A stretch of DNA of 64,000 bases from Aphelocoma coerulescens (lineage: Eukaryota > Chordata > Aves > Passeriformes > Corvidae). The stretch's first letter is position 1. Each line of letters begins with the position of its first letter. The position numbers and the translations under genes were made by a program. The stretch is taken from the NCBI RefSeq assembly GCF_041296385.1, contig NC_091022.1, positions 22,463,967-22,527,966 of the forward strand. Reading direction: 5' to 3'. Shown here one piece after another: positions 40,601 to 52,075 of the stretch. The notes below the pieces were generated by a model. It was not told the origin of the DNA, did no database searches, and saw nothing but the letters and a program-made list of their open reading frames with translations.

Positions 40601-43600
40601 CTTCCCAAGTAAAGCTAAATTATATTTTAAGTCCAATTCTTGGGTAGTTTTGCCAGTAAATGTTAGGCTAATAGCTATAGAGATGAGAATACAAATAAAT
40701 ACAGAGTTTCATCTCTGTTATCACAGATCAAGGCAAAAGCAAGGTTTCTGACTCAGGCTGGTTGTAGCAAAATTCTCCCATGTTCATCTTGCTAGTATTT
40801 CCCACCTCTTGCAGAGAGGCTGCTTTTCTGCAAGTGCAGTGCCTCAGGACAACTCCCTGTTCTCCCCCCAGGGTGTGTAGCTTCACTCACTGCCTCTCAG
40901 TCAGTGACACAGGATCTAAGGCCAGCTCTGGGCTGGGAAACCTCCCCAGCATGCTAACACATTCAAAACTTGTTTGGCTGAACTGATTTTAAAACTGTCC
41001 AGGCATTGTAGTATTGCAAGTGATGCACACATGAGTTCAGGTAGCCATTCAGTGCTGCACCTCTAACATGTTTTAAAATCAGTTAATGATGTGATGGAAA
41101 CGCTTTCAGTATAGATCAGATTGCGCTGATGCTTCACAGTTCTTGGATCAGAAGCTCCTGAGGACTTAAAAGCAATTCAGTTGGAATTCATACTCTCAAA
41201 GCTCTTGATTGTCTCCTGTGAGTTTCATAGCTGAAGAATTGCTCTTCCACCTTTCTCTTCTGAAAACTTCTGAACAAAATGTCAAGTTAGAATAAATAGC
41301 TATTTTGACTGTTAACATATATCTTTGCCATGTAAGGAAACTCCAGAAATTCAGAAAGCATTATCTTTCATCTAATAGAGAACTTGGTGTTACAAAAAGT
41401 ATCATTCTCTGTTAATCTCTTTCAATTAACTGAGTTACAGAACCATGCCCTAGATCCTAGTGTGACTTTCAGGCAATTAGCTGCAAGTAAAGTATTAGAG
41501 AGGACTCTGCAGGTGACTTCAGTCACTCTCTGGAAAAGTGAAGATGCTTCTAGCAAAGAAGCAGTGGGAGCTGGCTCACCATATCACCTTGCTGCATTTG
41601 GGCTCTCACAGTTACCAGCAAGTGTTTTCATTTAGGCTTGATCCTATCAGTAGAAGCACTACTTGCTTGGAAACAAAAGGAATACCCAACATGCACGGAG
41701 CAAACATGCAGAAAGAGGTGGTTTCTCTTTATCCTAGTGAAGTGGCCATGATGTCCATATCCTGCTTCACTGGCAATACCCAGTAGTCAGCATCCAGCAG
41801 ATGTTCAGCTCCTAGCAAGGAACAGCTTTGAGTCCAGACATCAGATAGGCATCGACTTGGGACAAGATGTAAGGACAGTCTAAAAGAATGGAGATTAAGT
41901 AGTATTTTATCCAAAAGGATCAGGGAACCCACACAAGGATGGATGTTGTCTCAGAAAGGACTGACTGGAAAAGAGTTGAAGCAATATAGTGGCCAACAAC
42001 AGCCAGTTGACAGCTGAAGTTTTGTCTTCTGGAAGAGCCTAAACTGCACACCTGGCTCTTGCTGTGTGAGGTGCACACAGCAGTTGTGGAATACATTCAG
42101 AGTCCCTGTGGCATCTGGTAGCAAATAGTCTTTCCTGTAGTACTTTCAGTCTTGAAAGGAGTTTCCCCTAAGCCAAAGCTAGGAAGTAGCCAAAAGCACT
42201 GTCAGAGTTCTCTGGGATGCAGTGTTGTACTGCCCCAGTCCTCACATGAAGCTAGCACGAGCCTTGGTTTCTCTGCTGATGTTGCTTTGGAGTGTTTTTT
42301 TGGTGGTTTAGGTTCCTACAAGGAAGTGGTATGTTGGTAAGCCTGTGGTGAATTTGTCAGCAGAGTGAAGTCCCTTCTCCAGCAGAACTTCTCCACACTG
42401 GGAAATACTGACACAAATAACCCCAAGGTGGTTTTCCAATGTATCATCCTGTGTTTTTCCTTGCTTTAGGTGTCTGACTAGGTGCTTCCAGTACACAGAG
42501 AATGTCAGGGCCAGCATTTATTCCTGACTGAGGTGAATGTATGGGGTGTTACTCAGTGTCTGTTATCATAAAGAGGATATAAACTCTCCTTCCTTATAAA
42601 TGTTTCAAACCTTTCAAACACAAGGAATTGGGTTTGAAGTTTGATCTTGGGGTGCCCTTTGCATAAAGCAGCATGGTGATCACAGGGCGCAAGTTGGCCT
42701 CAGTAACCATTTGAGTGATGACACCTCCCTCATTTGATGGACTCTCTTATGTTGGCACTCTTGTGGCCTGTGTGCTGTGATTTGGTCCCTTTGCGGGACA
42801 CACCCTAAAAGGACAACAGACAGAGATGAATCATCATATGATGTGAAGGATAAATGGAAACTTCTGTTTGTTCCTTCGGGATAAGGAAATCTGGGGTCCA
42901 ACTGAAAAGCCTTGTGCACACGCTGTAATGGTGTCCTCTGAGTGAAAAGTGAATGTCTTAACTTTGCAAAAGTGAGAGAGACATGGAACAAAGGCTACAG
43001 TAAATACAGCAAGCCTCTGTGTTGCTCCCACAAGGGTTGGGGTGCATTCAGAAGGATTGAAATTCAACTAGTGAAAAAATAAGCTGGCCACATTTAACAT
43101 TTTAGGGAATCTGCTTCAAGTATGCAGTTGCTTCTAGAGCTCTGTATAGACAATTGCATAATAGAGAAAGGGTTGAGCCTCTACAGGGAGTAGATACAAA
43201 GATTTCCTGCAAATCTTCTCAGTTCTAGGACAGAGCAACAAACCCTATTTCAGCCAGATGAGAGGTAAGGAAGTAATGTTTTCAGCCCCTTGGGCTTGTG
43301 TTCAAGGTCATTGCACCATTCCCATGGGAAGTGACACACTGTGGTGATGCTTTTCTTAACTGAAAATTGTGGAACCGATGGGGCAGGGGACACACGATAC
43401 ACCAGAGGGGGAGTGCCCTAGACCAAACAGAGCAAAAATATCACTTGGCAAACTTTCCAAACAGGCAAAGAGAAATAACCCTGTTTTCCATGGCGGTGCT
43501 ATTCCTTGCAAGTATCTCTGGGTATAACTGTTCTGTAAGGGTAGCAGTAGTTACTAGGATAAGTAAGCAGCAGATTTTTTTATTGCAAGAGATTACCCAC

Positions 43601-45210
43601 AACTTTAGTCACTGCAAGATTTTTTCTGATGCTTCAGTCATCTCTGGGTAGAAGACATCAGAAAATATAACAAGACATAAAGTTAAAATGGGGTAATGTC
43701 ATCTTGGCAGAGGAAAATGCTAAAATGAGTAGTTTGAATTGCTGCTCCTGCTTCAAAAAAGGGACTCTGCCTAAAGGAAGGGTAGTTAGGAAAGAAAAAG
43801 AATAAGTATAAATATTGTAATTACTTTTTAAGAGGCAAGTTAAATGTGCTTAAAATATGCCGCCCTTGTATTTACAGAAATTCTTTTCTTTCTTTCCCAT
43901 TGGGTGATCATTGTTGTGGATAATGGAATGAGCTGTAAATCTGAGATACACGACACTCTTGTATGCATACTGGTATTTATTAATCAATACACTGAACATG
44001 ATATGACACACTGTGTCCTGTTTAACCCTATTTTTCTGTCTGTTTAAACTCCTCAGTTTTCTTTGGTAAGTGCTTGGTATTCAGATCCTACAAATCTGCA
44101 TAAAACCAACACATACCATGAACTGCCTACAGATTCAATTTGCATGAATCTCTCCCTTATACTAACAGCCTTCATATGTGCAAATTAAGACCAAGGGGAC
44201 AAAAGTGGGGATTAGAAGGGTTCCTTGCCAATTTGCCCAGCTGGAGCTTCTCCATCATACTTCAGTATTGATTGTACACTGAACTCAAGACACTGACCAG
44301 TGGAGCCTCCACTTGCTAAATACCTTGACCTCATAAAATGAACCTTTATAGATTGTTGCAACAGGATAATTTAACCTCACTCCCAGAGAAGCCCTCCTTA
44401 TAAGATACTCTTCATTACAGCATGTAAAATTATCTCCAGTGCCTTATAAAGAGGGTAGGGGTTCCTTTCTTCTGCTAACATCCGAATTAGGCAGGAGCAA
44501 CAGAGGCTAGCGTGCCATTGTTACATTACCAGAAACCACTTCATTTCGAAATATTTCTGTATGTAAAGTTAATTCTGCGTGACACCAATTTCTTGGCCAG
44601 AGGGAACCTGATGCAAGGGTTATGCGAATGTGGAGAATGACTCAAAACTGATTTATTACGCTTTCCTCTTAGTTTAATGTCTTTAAGCAAGCAGATTTTG
44701 TCCCACTGGTCGTTCTAACCTCAAAGCCAAATTGCACCGAGTGCCCGCAACCATGCGCTTTCCACCCCTCCTGCCCAGCACACTCACAGTCACACAGCCC
44801 CAGGACACACCCTCCTTGTTCTGTATGAGGAATGAAGGAGCACTGCACCATCTCCCCTAAGTGTCCTCCATCTCAACTGCTTGAACAGTGGTGTGGGTGA
44901 ATGCAAGTGGTGAGGCCAGCCAGCAGTGCCACCTCGGCAGCTTAGTTTGGCCCCTGTTCATGAGGGTGGGGACTTCAATGGCGAGATGCAGGGCTGGATG
45001 CTGCACTCCTGAAAGCAATAAGCTTTACTAACCTCCTGAGAGTGTCACTCTGACTTTTATTGCACATCAGTTTCTTTTTGTTTATTCCTGTCGCGCTAAT
45101 ACAAATTCTAGCTTAAAAAAACTTTCTGCTTTTTAGTTATAATTTTCTTCCTTTCCTCTTTGTACTAATGCTTCTCTCTAATCTTATTTGCATTCAAATT
45201 ACCTCACCAG
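37686..45210 (+). other. PTPRF: Intron between the first Ig2 exon and the microexon
   Basis: This 7525-nt phase-1 intron runs from donor gtaagg at 37686 to acceptor ctcaccag ending at 45210. I see no recognisable repeat or other gene in it. The short open frames have no family resemblance. An AT-rich block at about 39790-40090 carries several TAAT cores and a perfect 10-bp palindrome (39955-39964). A 9-nt splice-site-bounded segment at 44057-44065 is discussed under findings. The last 70 bases hold the branch site and pyrimidine tract of the microexon. Confidence 0.85.
45143..45210 (+). promoter_or_regulatory. PTPRF: Branch site, pyrimidine tract and acceptor of the GGTPIR microexon
   Basis: A near-perfect branch sequence TACTAAT lies at 45163-45169, with its branch A at 45168, 42 nt before the AG. 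A pyrimidine-rich block (45143-45161) lies just upstream of it and another (45171-45189) just downstream. Two TGC triplets at 45169-45171 and 45189-45191 sit between the branch site and the acceptor. In vertebrate neural microexons the factor SRRM4 (nSR100) binds UGC motifs in this position, and PTBP1 binds CU-rich tracts. That these factors act here is inference from motif and position only. Confidence 0.6.
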
Positions 45211-45228
45211 GTGGTACACCGATCAGAG
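45211..45228 (+). CDS. PTPRF: PTPRF alternative microexon (mini-exon A, peptide GGTPIR)
   Basis: This 18-nt exon lies between acceptor ...acctcaccag and donor gtaaga. Read in phase 1 with the last G of the previous exon, it gives G-G-T-P-I-R and leaves a final G that continues in frame into the next exon. Including it therefore changes R-S-G-A-L-Q-I-E to R-S-GGTPIR-G-A-L-Q-I-E. The same six residues make up mini-exon A (the six-residue form) in PTPRD and PTPRS, where inclusion alters Ig2 and tunes binding to synaptic organisers such as IL1RAPL1 and IL-1RAcP. An exact hexapeptide with correct phase, length divisible by three and consensus splice sites on both sides makes chance very unlikely. 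That it is spliced in, and in which tissue, is not shown by the sequence. Neural inclusion is expected from the paralogues. Confidence 0.88.
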
Positions 45229-45264
45229 GTAAGAATGCTGAAATGTGCCTCCAGTTGTCACGTC

Positions 45265-45375
45265 ACTCCATCTCCTGTCTGCCTTGTCCCTTCTCCTCTG
45301 GTGTTTCTCATCTCCAGCTTTTACTCTCAGCCCTAACTCTGCCAGTGCTCTCGCTCATCTGCACTCTCCCACTAG
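45265..45375 (+). promoter_or_regulatory. CU-rich tract downstream of the microexon
   Basis: This stretch is strongly pyrimidine-rich on the transcribed sense, with repeated TCTCC, CTTCTCCTCT and TTTCTCATCTCC motifs, starting about 37 nt after the microexon ends. With the tract upstream of the branch site, it brackets the microexon. This is the arrangement through which PTBP1 commonly silences neural exons in non-neural cells. The role is inferred from position and composition. Confidence 0.4.
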
Positions 45376-46213
45376 TGTGTTTATTTCGGTTGGGTTTTAG
45401 CGTGATTTCTTGTAGACTCATCCATTGCAATTTTGCACTGTTGAAAGGGGGTTATTCAATGGAAAGTTTGCAAAAGTTTGGAAAATGGTCCCAGGCCTCC
45501 ACCACAGGAGAGCTGACATCTCTTGCAGCTCCTGAAAGTCTCTGAACTTCCCACACATTGTGACCTCGGAGGTCTTTTGTCTCTGGGTTTTCAGATGGAT
45601 TACTTTGGTGTAAATGTATGGAGGTAACATTTTCACAAGAGAACAGTTAAATTCATCTGTGCTGCTGCTGATGGTCATGAAAATCTAATTGGAAGGAGAA
45701 AAATTCTTGAAAGGTTGAGCAAATGTGACTCTGAGATAAGGAACACCTTTGTGTTCCGCATGTTTCTCTTTCAACTGTACTCACCCTCTAATGTGACGGC
45801 AGAGCAGAGAACCACTGACCTAGACCCCTCCTTTCTGAGCTGGACATACCGATGTTGTTTTGCAGCATTAAGATTTGTTTTAAATAGACAAATCAGAAGC
45901 ACATCTGACTCTTTAAGCCTTCATTAATTAAACCCACCCCTGGTTTGACAGCCCAGCCCAGTCTGGTGCACAGTCCCTGGCTAGTTTTCACAGCCTGTAT
46001 GCACCAGTAATGACTTTCCATTGGAGTGTTGTTTTTTTCTAGCCTAAACACTCAAAGCTGTCTCTTTAGATTAACTTTAGCATGTTAATCAGCATTATGT
46101 GCTAAGGCCCATCTGAATTCTCTTGTGATTTTGGTTACCCCTCTTGAATGACCTCTGGATTTCTTGACAGAATGACTTCTACCTATAAATCAACACAACC
46201 TCATTCATTCAGA

Positions 46214-46248
46214 TTTCCTCCTTCTCCCTTTTCCTCCCCCTTTTCCCC
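46214..46248 (+). repeat. Uninterrupted pyrimidine tract
   Basis: Thirty-five consecutive C or T bases, made of TTTCCTCC, TTCTCCC and TTTTCC blocks. No AG acceptor follows closely, so it is not an obvious splice site. It could bind PTBP-type proteins in RNA or form triplex (H-)DNA. Confidence 0.7.
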
Positions 46249-46565
46249 AAATCACTGCTGGAAGTTAATAATACGACTCTTGTAACTGGTTCTGTTGCTG
46301 GGGGTTAATGTTTTCAGCTCCTGTTAAGTGATTTTAGAGTAAAGGTGAATTGCTGTTTGATACGTATTTGCATTAAGTTGCCTCCGTAGCAAATCTGGGT
46401 CAGGGAAAAAGACTGCAAACCTTCTTTTTTATATGAATGGGCTTACCATATCTGTCATTCCTCCCTTTGGAACACTTGAGATTGACAGCTGTGATGTTAC
46501 AAACTCCTTTAAACTATTTCTTCGTCTCCTATTTCTACTGCAAATGCTAAAATGAAGTGACAGAT

Positions 46566-46735
46566 GGAACGCTAACTCGCCATCCGCTCTGAGCTCCCGG
46601 CCGAGCACGCTGAGTGTGCAGCCATCCCAGGGCCTCCCCGCACGCTTTGCTGCACGCCTCTCCTAGCTGATGACATTAGTGACTCAGCACCAGAACCACA
46701 TGGATGCTCCATACGTCCTGCTTGGGAACCGATCG
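46566..46735. promoter_or_regulatory. Intronic CpG-rich patch with an AP-1/MARE-like site
   Basis: A patch of raised CpG content that includes TGACTCAGCA at 46680-46689, a full AP-1 core plus the GCA extension recognised by Maf-family factors. It lies about 1.3 kb downstream of the microexon and just upstream of the G-quadruplex motif. Regulatory function is inferred. Confidence 0.3.
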
Positions 46736-46784
46736 CATCTCTGTGAAAAGAACCATCCATCTCATAAAACATAAGTTTCCCGCA

Positions 46785-46806
46785 CCCCCACCCCCTTCCC
46801 ACCCCC
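46785..46806 (-). other. G-quadruplex motif on the minus strand
   Basis: The + strand has C-runs of 5, 5, 3 and 5 separated by A, TT and A. The minus strand therefore has four G-runs of at least three with loops of one or two bases, a canonical and predictably stable G4 motif. Because the gene runs on the + strand, the G4 would form in the template strand, and the RNA would be C-rich. Confidence 0.7.
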
Positions 46807-49800
46807 ATTTGAGTCCTGATGAGGTATTTTAAGAGTGTTCTTGACATTATTTAAAATATATGTGTCCTGTTTGAATGTCAAAGATGACATTTCTGTGAGA
46901 GCAAACAGAAGCCACGTGCTGCTCTCTGGCTTCTAGAGGATTTCTGTCAGCCTGATGCCTTTTATTTAAAATGGAGGTCATTGAATTTCTAAAGATAATG
47001 ACAGATTAGATGAAAGTGCTTTTTTATGATGGTGAGGTTGTGTCCATGTAGAAGTGACTGTTCTGCCATGTTCTATACCCAGCTGCACTCTTGTTCCTCA
47101 TTAAGGTAAGTTTGATGCTTTGGAATCCATTAATTTGGTCTGAAAGGAAGGGTGAAGTAATTACTCTTAATGAACCCTTTTGGTAATAATGTTGGGGGGG
47201 AGGGGTGGTTTTGGTTTGATTTCATTGCTGCTGTGACTGTCGTTAGGAGTTGTGTGTCTGGAGTTCTTGGGATGGTATCCAAGACATTTCTGTCAGAGCA
47301 GTGGCAAACCCACCTGGAGGGAACAGCATGTGGTTAGACAGAGGATGATCTGAGATATTCTACCATGCGCCCCTCCAAACAGGAGATTTTTATCTCTAAA
47401 TAAACTCATTTGACCTTACCCCCACATATTTGGTCCTTTCTGTCCAAGACATGTCTGGCTTCCCTGAAATGGGAGGAGCTCTCATCCATAATTCAGAATT
47501 TCCATTTGTAGCTTCACTCTTTACCCCTCAGGGATGGTCCCAGGTAGTAAATTAATATTGAAATCCCTGTTTGTTCATCAGAAAGACATAGAGCTGGCAA
47601 ATGCCTGTCAGATTAGGCAAGAGCTGGCTTCTTAAGGTGACCCACAGATAGTATCAGCAAATCCATGTTTAAGCAAGTTCTGCCCATTTATATTTTGAAA
47701 GTAGAATATAAGATGTTCATTTCCAGCATTTCTCTACAATTTAACTCACTCAGCTTTGTGAAACCTGGCTGCATTTTCCTGCCCTGGGCTGTAAGAGAGA
47801 GCAGAACTCAGTTGTGTTTCTAGTGGGTGCTAGACTGAACAGGCACTAGATCAGATACACATGAGGAGGTAAAGAAATATCATCGTCTCAGGCATTATCC
47901 CTTTCCAGTCAGATTTATTTGTTACTTTTCTGTCACCACAGGAAATATCAGAGGTTCCTATACATAAGAGTATTTCTTCCCTGCAGACGTCAGCATAGCA
48001 GAGGTCTGTCTGAATTAACTTTAGATCAGCTCACTTGGGTGTCAGAAGCTGTCTGGGAAGCCAGGTAAACACCCGCACCAACTTCTGTATAGCTGTAGCT
48101 AAACCTTTTCTAGTCCCAAGTGAACTGGTTTAAATATAGCTCCATTATTTCTATGCTATCCTGCGAGCTGGAGCGTAAAGCTATCCAAAGAGATTAGAGG
48201 AAGCTAAAAGAATTTTGCTGTTTCTTTTTGAGTATGTGTTTGTACATTTGGTTGTACTTTGTGTATTACAGGATTTTTTTCCTGTTTCTTGAGCTTTTCC
48301 AGTCACCAAAAGAAAGCAAAAACTATTTTTAAATGAGATCTGCTTGCAGGAGAAGTGTCAGGGGGAGGCTGGGTGGGTAGTGCCTGGAAATGCTTGTCAT
48401 GCCATGTTTCTTACTGTCACATTCAGATTGACTTGTGTCCCTTTAGAAGCACACAGAGGTGTTACTGTGCTTTTGACAGTGCTGTAGTTTTGCTTCTGAG
48501 GCAGAGTCCCCTGAGATTCCCTGTACCTGCTAGTGAGAGATCAGAGCATCCTGAAACTCTGCTGTCTAAGAGGAGGCTTCGCACTGCTGAGAATGCTGGG
48601 TCTCATCTCCTCCCTCTCTGCCCAAGTCCAGTTCATGGCAGCAGTCAGGTACAATCAGCAGCTGCCTCTGGTGCTCAGGAGAGTGATTTCTCAGCACTGT
48701 TGCCATCCAGAACAGGCCCCTTGTATGCCAATCCCTGTCCTCGCAGGCATAATAACCATAATGAACACTAACAATGAAAATATATTTGTAGTTACCTTGT
48801 TTTGCATATTTGGCAGTGCCAATAGCTGGTGGAGGCTAGGTACGATCCTCTGTAACAGCTGGGAGATGCTGCTGTTATAAATTACCAAAAATAGCGAATA
48901 TGGGAAATGCTTATTTTCATTTTTAGTGACTCTCGCGTGGTTTGGTGGTTTTTCACAGCTCCCACAGCAAGTGTTTGTTATCTCAGGCAGCAGCCAGGAT
49001 GTCAGAGTCCAACTCCCCCACTGTCAGGGCTTCACGTTATTTCTTTGTCCACCATATTCACATTTATGAGTCCTTATTTGATCTGGGATTGTCTCTGACC
49101 CTGCTCCACAGCTCCCTGGATTTTTGTAGAGAAATTCGCCTTCCCTAGGAGGGAATTTTTAGCAAAAGGGATTGGGACCCACACCTGAGTACTTGTGGAA
49201 GAGGGAACTGGCTGAAGAGGGGGGCTAAAAATACTGCTGGAAGAGAAGTCAGGCAGTATTTATGTGAAGGAAGCTGGTGGGAAGCAGGAGGAAAGAAAAG
49301 GGAGGGTTTTAGAGTAGCCATATGCTGTAGTGTGCAGGTAGGCAAAATTTACCTCTTTGCTGAGAGGAAGGGCCCTGGTCAGGTAGCTGGGTTCATTCCA
49401 TCTGCATTGCAAGTCCTTTCCTTAGATGAGTGCTGTGTCTGCAGCCTGCTTTCTCTGACTCTTGGGTACTTACAAGACCATTTCATTCCATGTCTTCATT
49501 CCATGATTTTATAACCAGGGCAAAAAGTCAGTCCCCTCGTTGTGAGCCTGGAGGACTGAGGCTGTGAATGCCCTGATAGAGAAAAAGCTGTTCCCACTGC
49601 TGGGGATGGAGCTCCGACCTGAGTTGATACAGAAGAGTGTTGCCCCGGGAGCTGCGGTGTTTGGCTCCGTGCGGTGCTCTCTGGGAGAAGAGGGCACAAG
49701 CACCCAATGAGCTACAGAGCAGGATTTCAGGGAGATCAATTTCTATGGCAGCTCAGAGCCTTTTACATTTGGTTTGTCACCTGGAGAAGAGAGTGACAAG

Positions 49801-51849
49801 CCCTCCATGGCACAACAGTACCCAGCACTGCCAAAAAGCATCCCTTATCAGGATCTGCCTTCCCCATGCTTTCTCTGTGCAGGGCACTTTTTAAATGCTT
49901 CTTTTAACCACTGTCACTGCAACTAATGATTCTGCCTGAGCACAAGTATATTTGAATAGATAAGTATCTTGGAAAGCTGCTAAAGGGGCTGCTGTCTGTG
50001 CCTGAGTTAAAGAGTGAAAGAAAAGCTAGGTGAGGAGGGGAGGGGCTGGCAAGGAGATACCAGCAAAGAGGAATGAGGAATATAAAATAAGGAATGCTTG
50101 TCAGTCAGTGGGGCTGACTCCTGCCCTCAGCCCCAGAAAACTCTGCCTTGTCACCATTCTCCCTGGCACTGGAGAGCAGCCAGGGGTTTTTCTCAGGAGC
50201 TGTCAGCTCTCTGATAAGCTGTGTTGTCAGGAGCAGGTCTGAAGCACGAGCAAGACTGACGTGACATGGCAGCATGGTGAGGAACTGTTCCGCTCTCCCT
50301 CTGGAGCCCTGCTGCAGTTCAGGTGTGGAGGAGCAGCGGAGGTTGAGTGGTGCTCAGCAGGGACAGGTTTCACTCTGATGTGCACGTGCTGCTGCAGAGC
50401 CCCACAAGCTCCCAAACAAGCTGTTCACTGCTCCTCTGTGTACTTGTATCCATGTCCTGGTAGTCGATGGTCCTCATGCATCCACCAAAGCCCTGCTATC
50501 TCATTGCACATCAGGACTCGGCCACACAAATGGGAATAAGGCACCTGGCACGCGAGCACTGGAGGCGTCCGTGTGAGAAGCCGGCAGTAACATCCTGTGT
50601 GAACAAGACCTCACTCAGCAACTTATACAACATAAATCCCAAAGTAATGAATAAAAGTAAATCAGCCTTCCTAGCCCTGGTTTGCAGAGGCGCCGAAGAT
50701 TATGAGATGTTGACAGGGCTAGGAATAGAAATCAGGTTCTTTGCACTTCTCGAGGCAAACAATTTGCCGTGCTTTTGAGCGTCTTTGGATGCAGCTTCCA
50801 TGAATTTCAGGGAAGGATGCTACTCAGAACTCGGCTCTTAACTTTCTTGTACTCCTTGTGTCCTGTCCAGCCTAGACATGAACCCTCCAAGAGATGATGT
50901 CTCTCTCTGGGACCACTGAACTAGGGCTGAGAGCGTTTTGTAGGAAGTTTTTTTCCAAGTCTCAGATGCATTTCTGTCTCCAGCTTTCTGATTCCAGAAA
51001 TGTCTGAGCTTCTTAACTTTATTCATAAATCTTTGTACTCTGAGACACCCTACACTTGCCTAGATCCATCACTTAGTTGTAGGTTGTCTTTCAAGAAAAT
51101 CCCTCCAGCCCTGCTGACTGCCATCAGTTTACCATGATCCTTTCAGTTTCTGCTGGCTGTCAGCTATGCTGCAGGATCTTTATGTTTGTCTAATGATGAT
51201 TTATTGCAGGACCTGTTTTCTTTCTGGTTCATTTGCGAGGTTTGTGTTAACTTCCTTCTGCTGTGGGTTCTTGTCTTCCTCCTGACACACCATAATTTGC
51301 ATAGTCGTGCCAACCCAGACAAACCCAGAGTCCCTTGCCCAATGTCCCTGAGCAGTTTGCGGGCAGTTGCTGACATGTTGCATGTTTATAATACTATTCT
51401 AGAAATTGGTCCATGTTGACAGGCAGTAACAGCATTTCTTTTGAAACTCCCCTCATTTTCTTCATCTCTTAAGTTTTTTCTTTCTACTGTTGAGGTCCCT
51501 AAAGATGAAAAATAGTTGGACTGACATTTAAGAGGCATGGTGATCGTGAGTATAAAGGGTAAAAAATTACCAGTAATATGTATTAAAAGGCAAAAAGGGT
51601 CATGTAAAAAGGGTATGTGTTTATGGCAGAATTATCTAGGGATCTTACTTTTTTTCTAGGCAGACACTACTATCACTTGAAGCTGGCTCTGCTCCCAGCC
51701 CAGCCAGTTGGGTTTTTTGTTAAGCTTGGGTATATTTTGCAGCAGACAACTTTTCCCAGACAAGCTTGATGGAAGCACTTGGAATGAGCTCTGCAGCACA
51801 TGCATGCCCAAGGAGAGATGAGCAGAAATTACAAAGGGGGTAATATATG

Positions 51850-52075
51850 GTGAGTTCCGGGAAAATCCTCCTGACAGAGAGCATAACCAGGCAGTGGCAT
51901 CAATTCCTTGAGGAAGTGGTGAAAGACCTATCACTTGGCGCATTTAAAATGGGATTGGACACAACACAAGTACATTTACAACAGGGAGCAATCCTGCCCT
52001 GGCCCCCAGGGATGCACGAGGTAACCTAATAGGTCTTTTCCATTTCTAGATTCTCTGATTCTCTCTATCTTGTCA
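51850..52075 (+). mobile_element. CR1 LINE 3' end
   Basis: This resembles the 3' terminal part of CR1. It has a segment like 'ggcactgg...gaggaagtggtg', then a lysine- and glycine-coding stretch, then 'taggtcttttccatttctagattctctgattctctc'. The last part matches the CR1 3' untranslated end, 'aggtcttttccaac', followed by short 8-nt tandem units (about 52050-52065, unit gattctct). CR1 copies are typically 5'-truncated and end in such octamers rather than poly(A), as here. It is in the same orientation as the host gene. Divergence from the consensus I remember is considerable, so the 5' limit is approximate. Confidence 0.75.
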
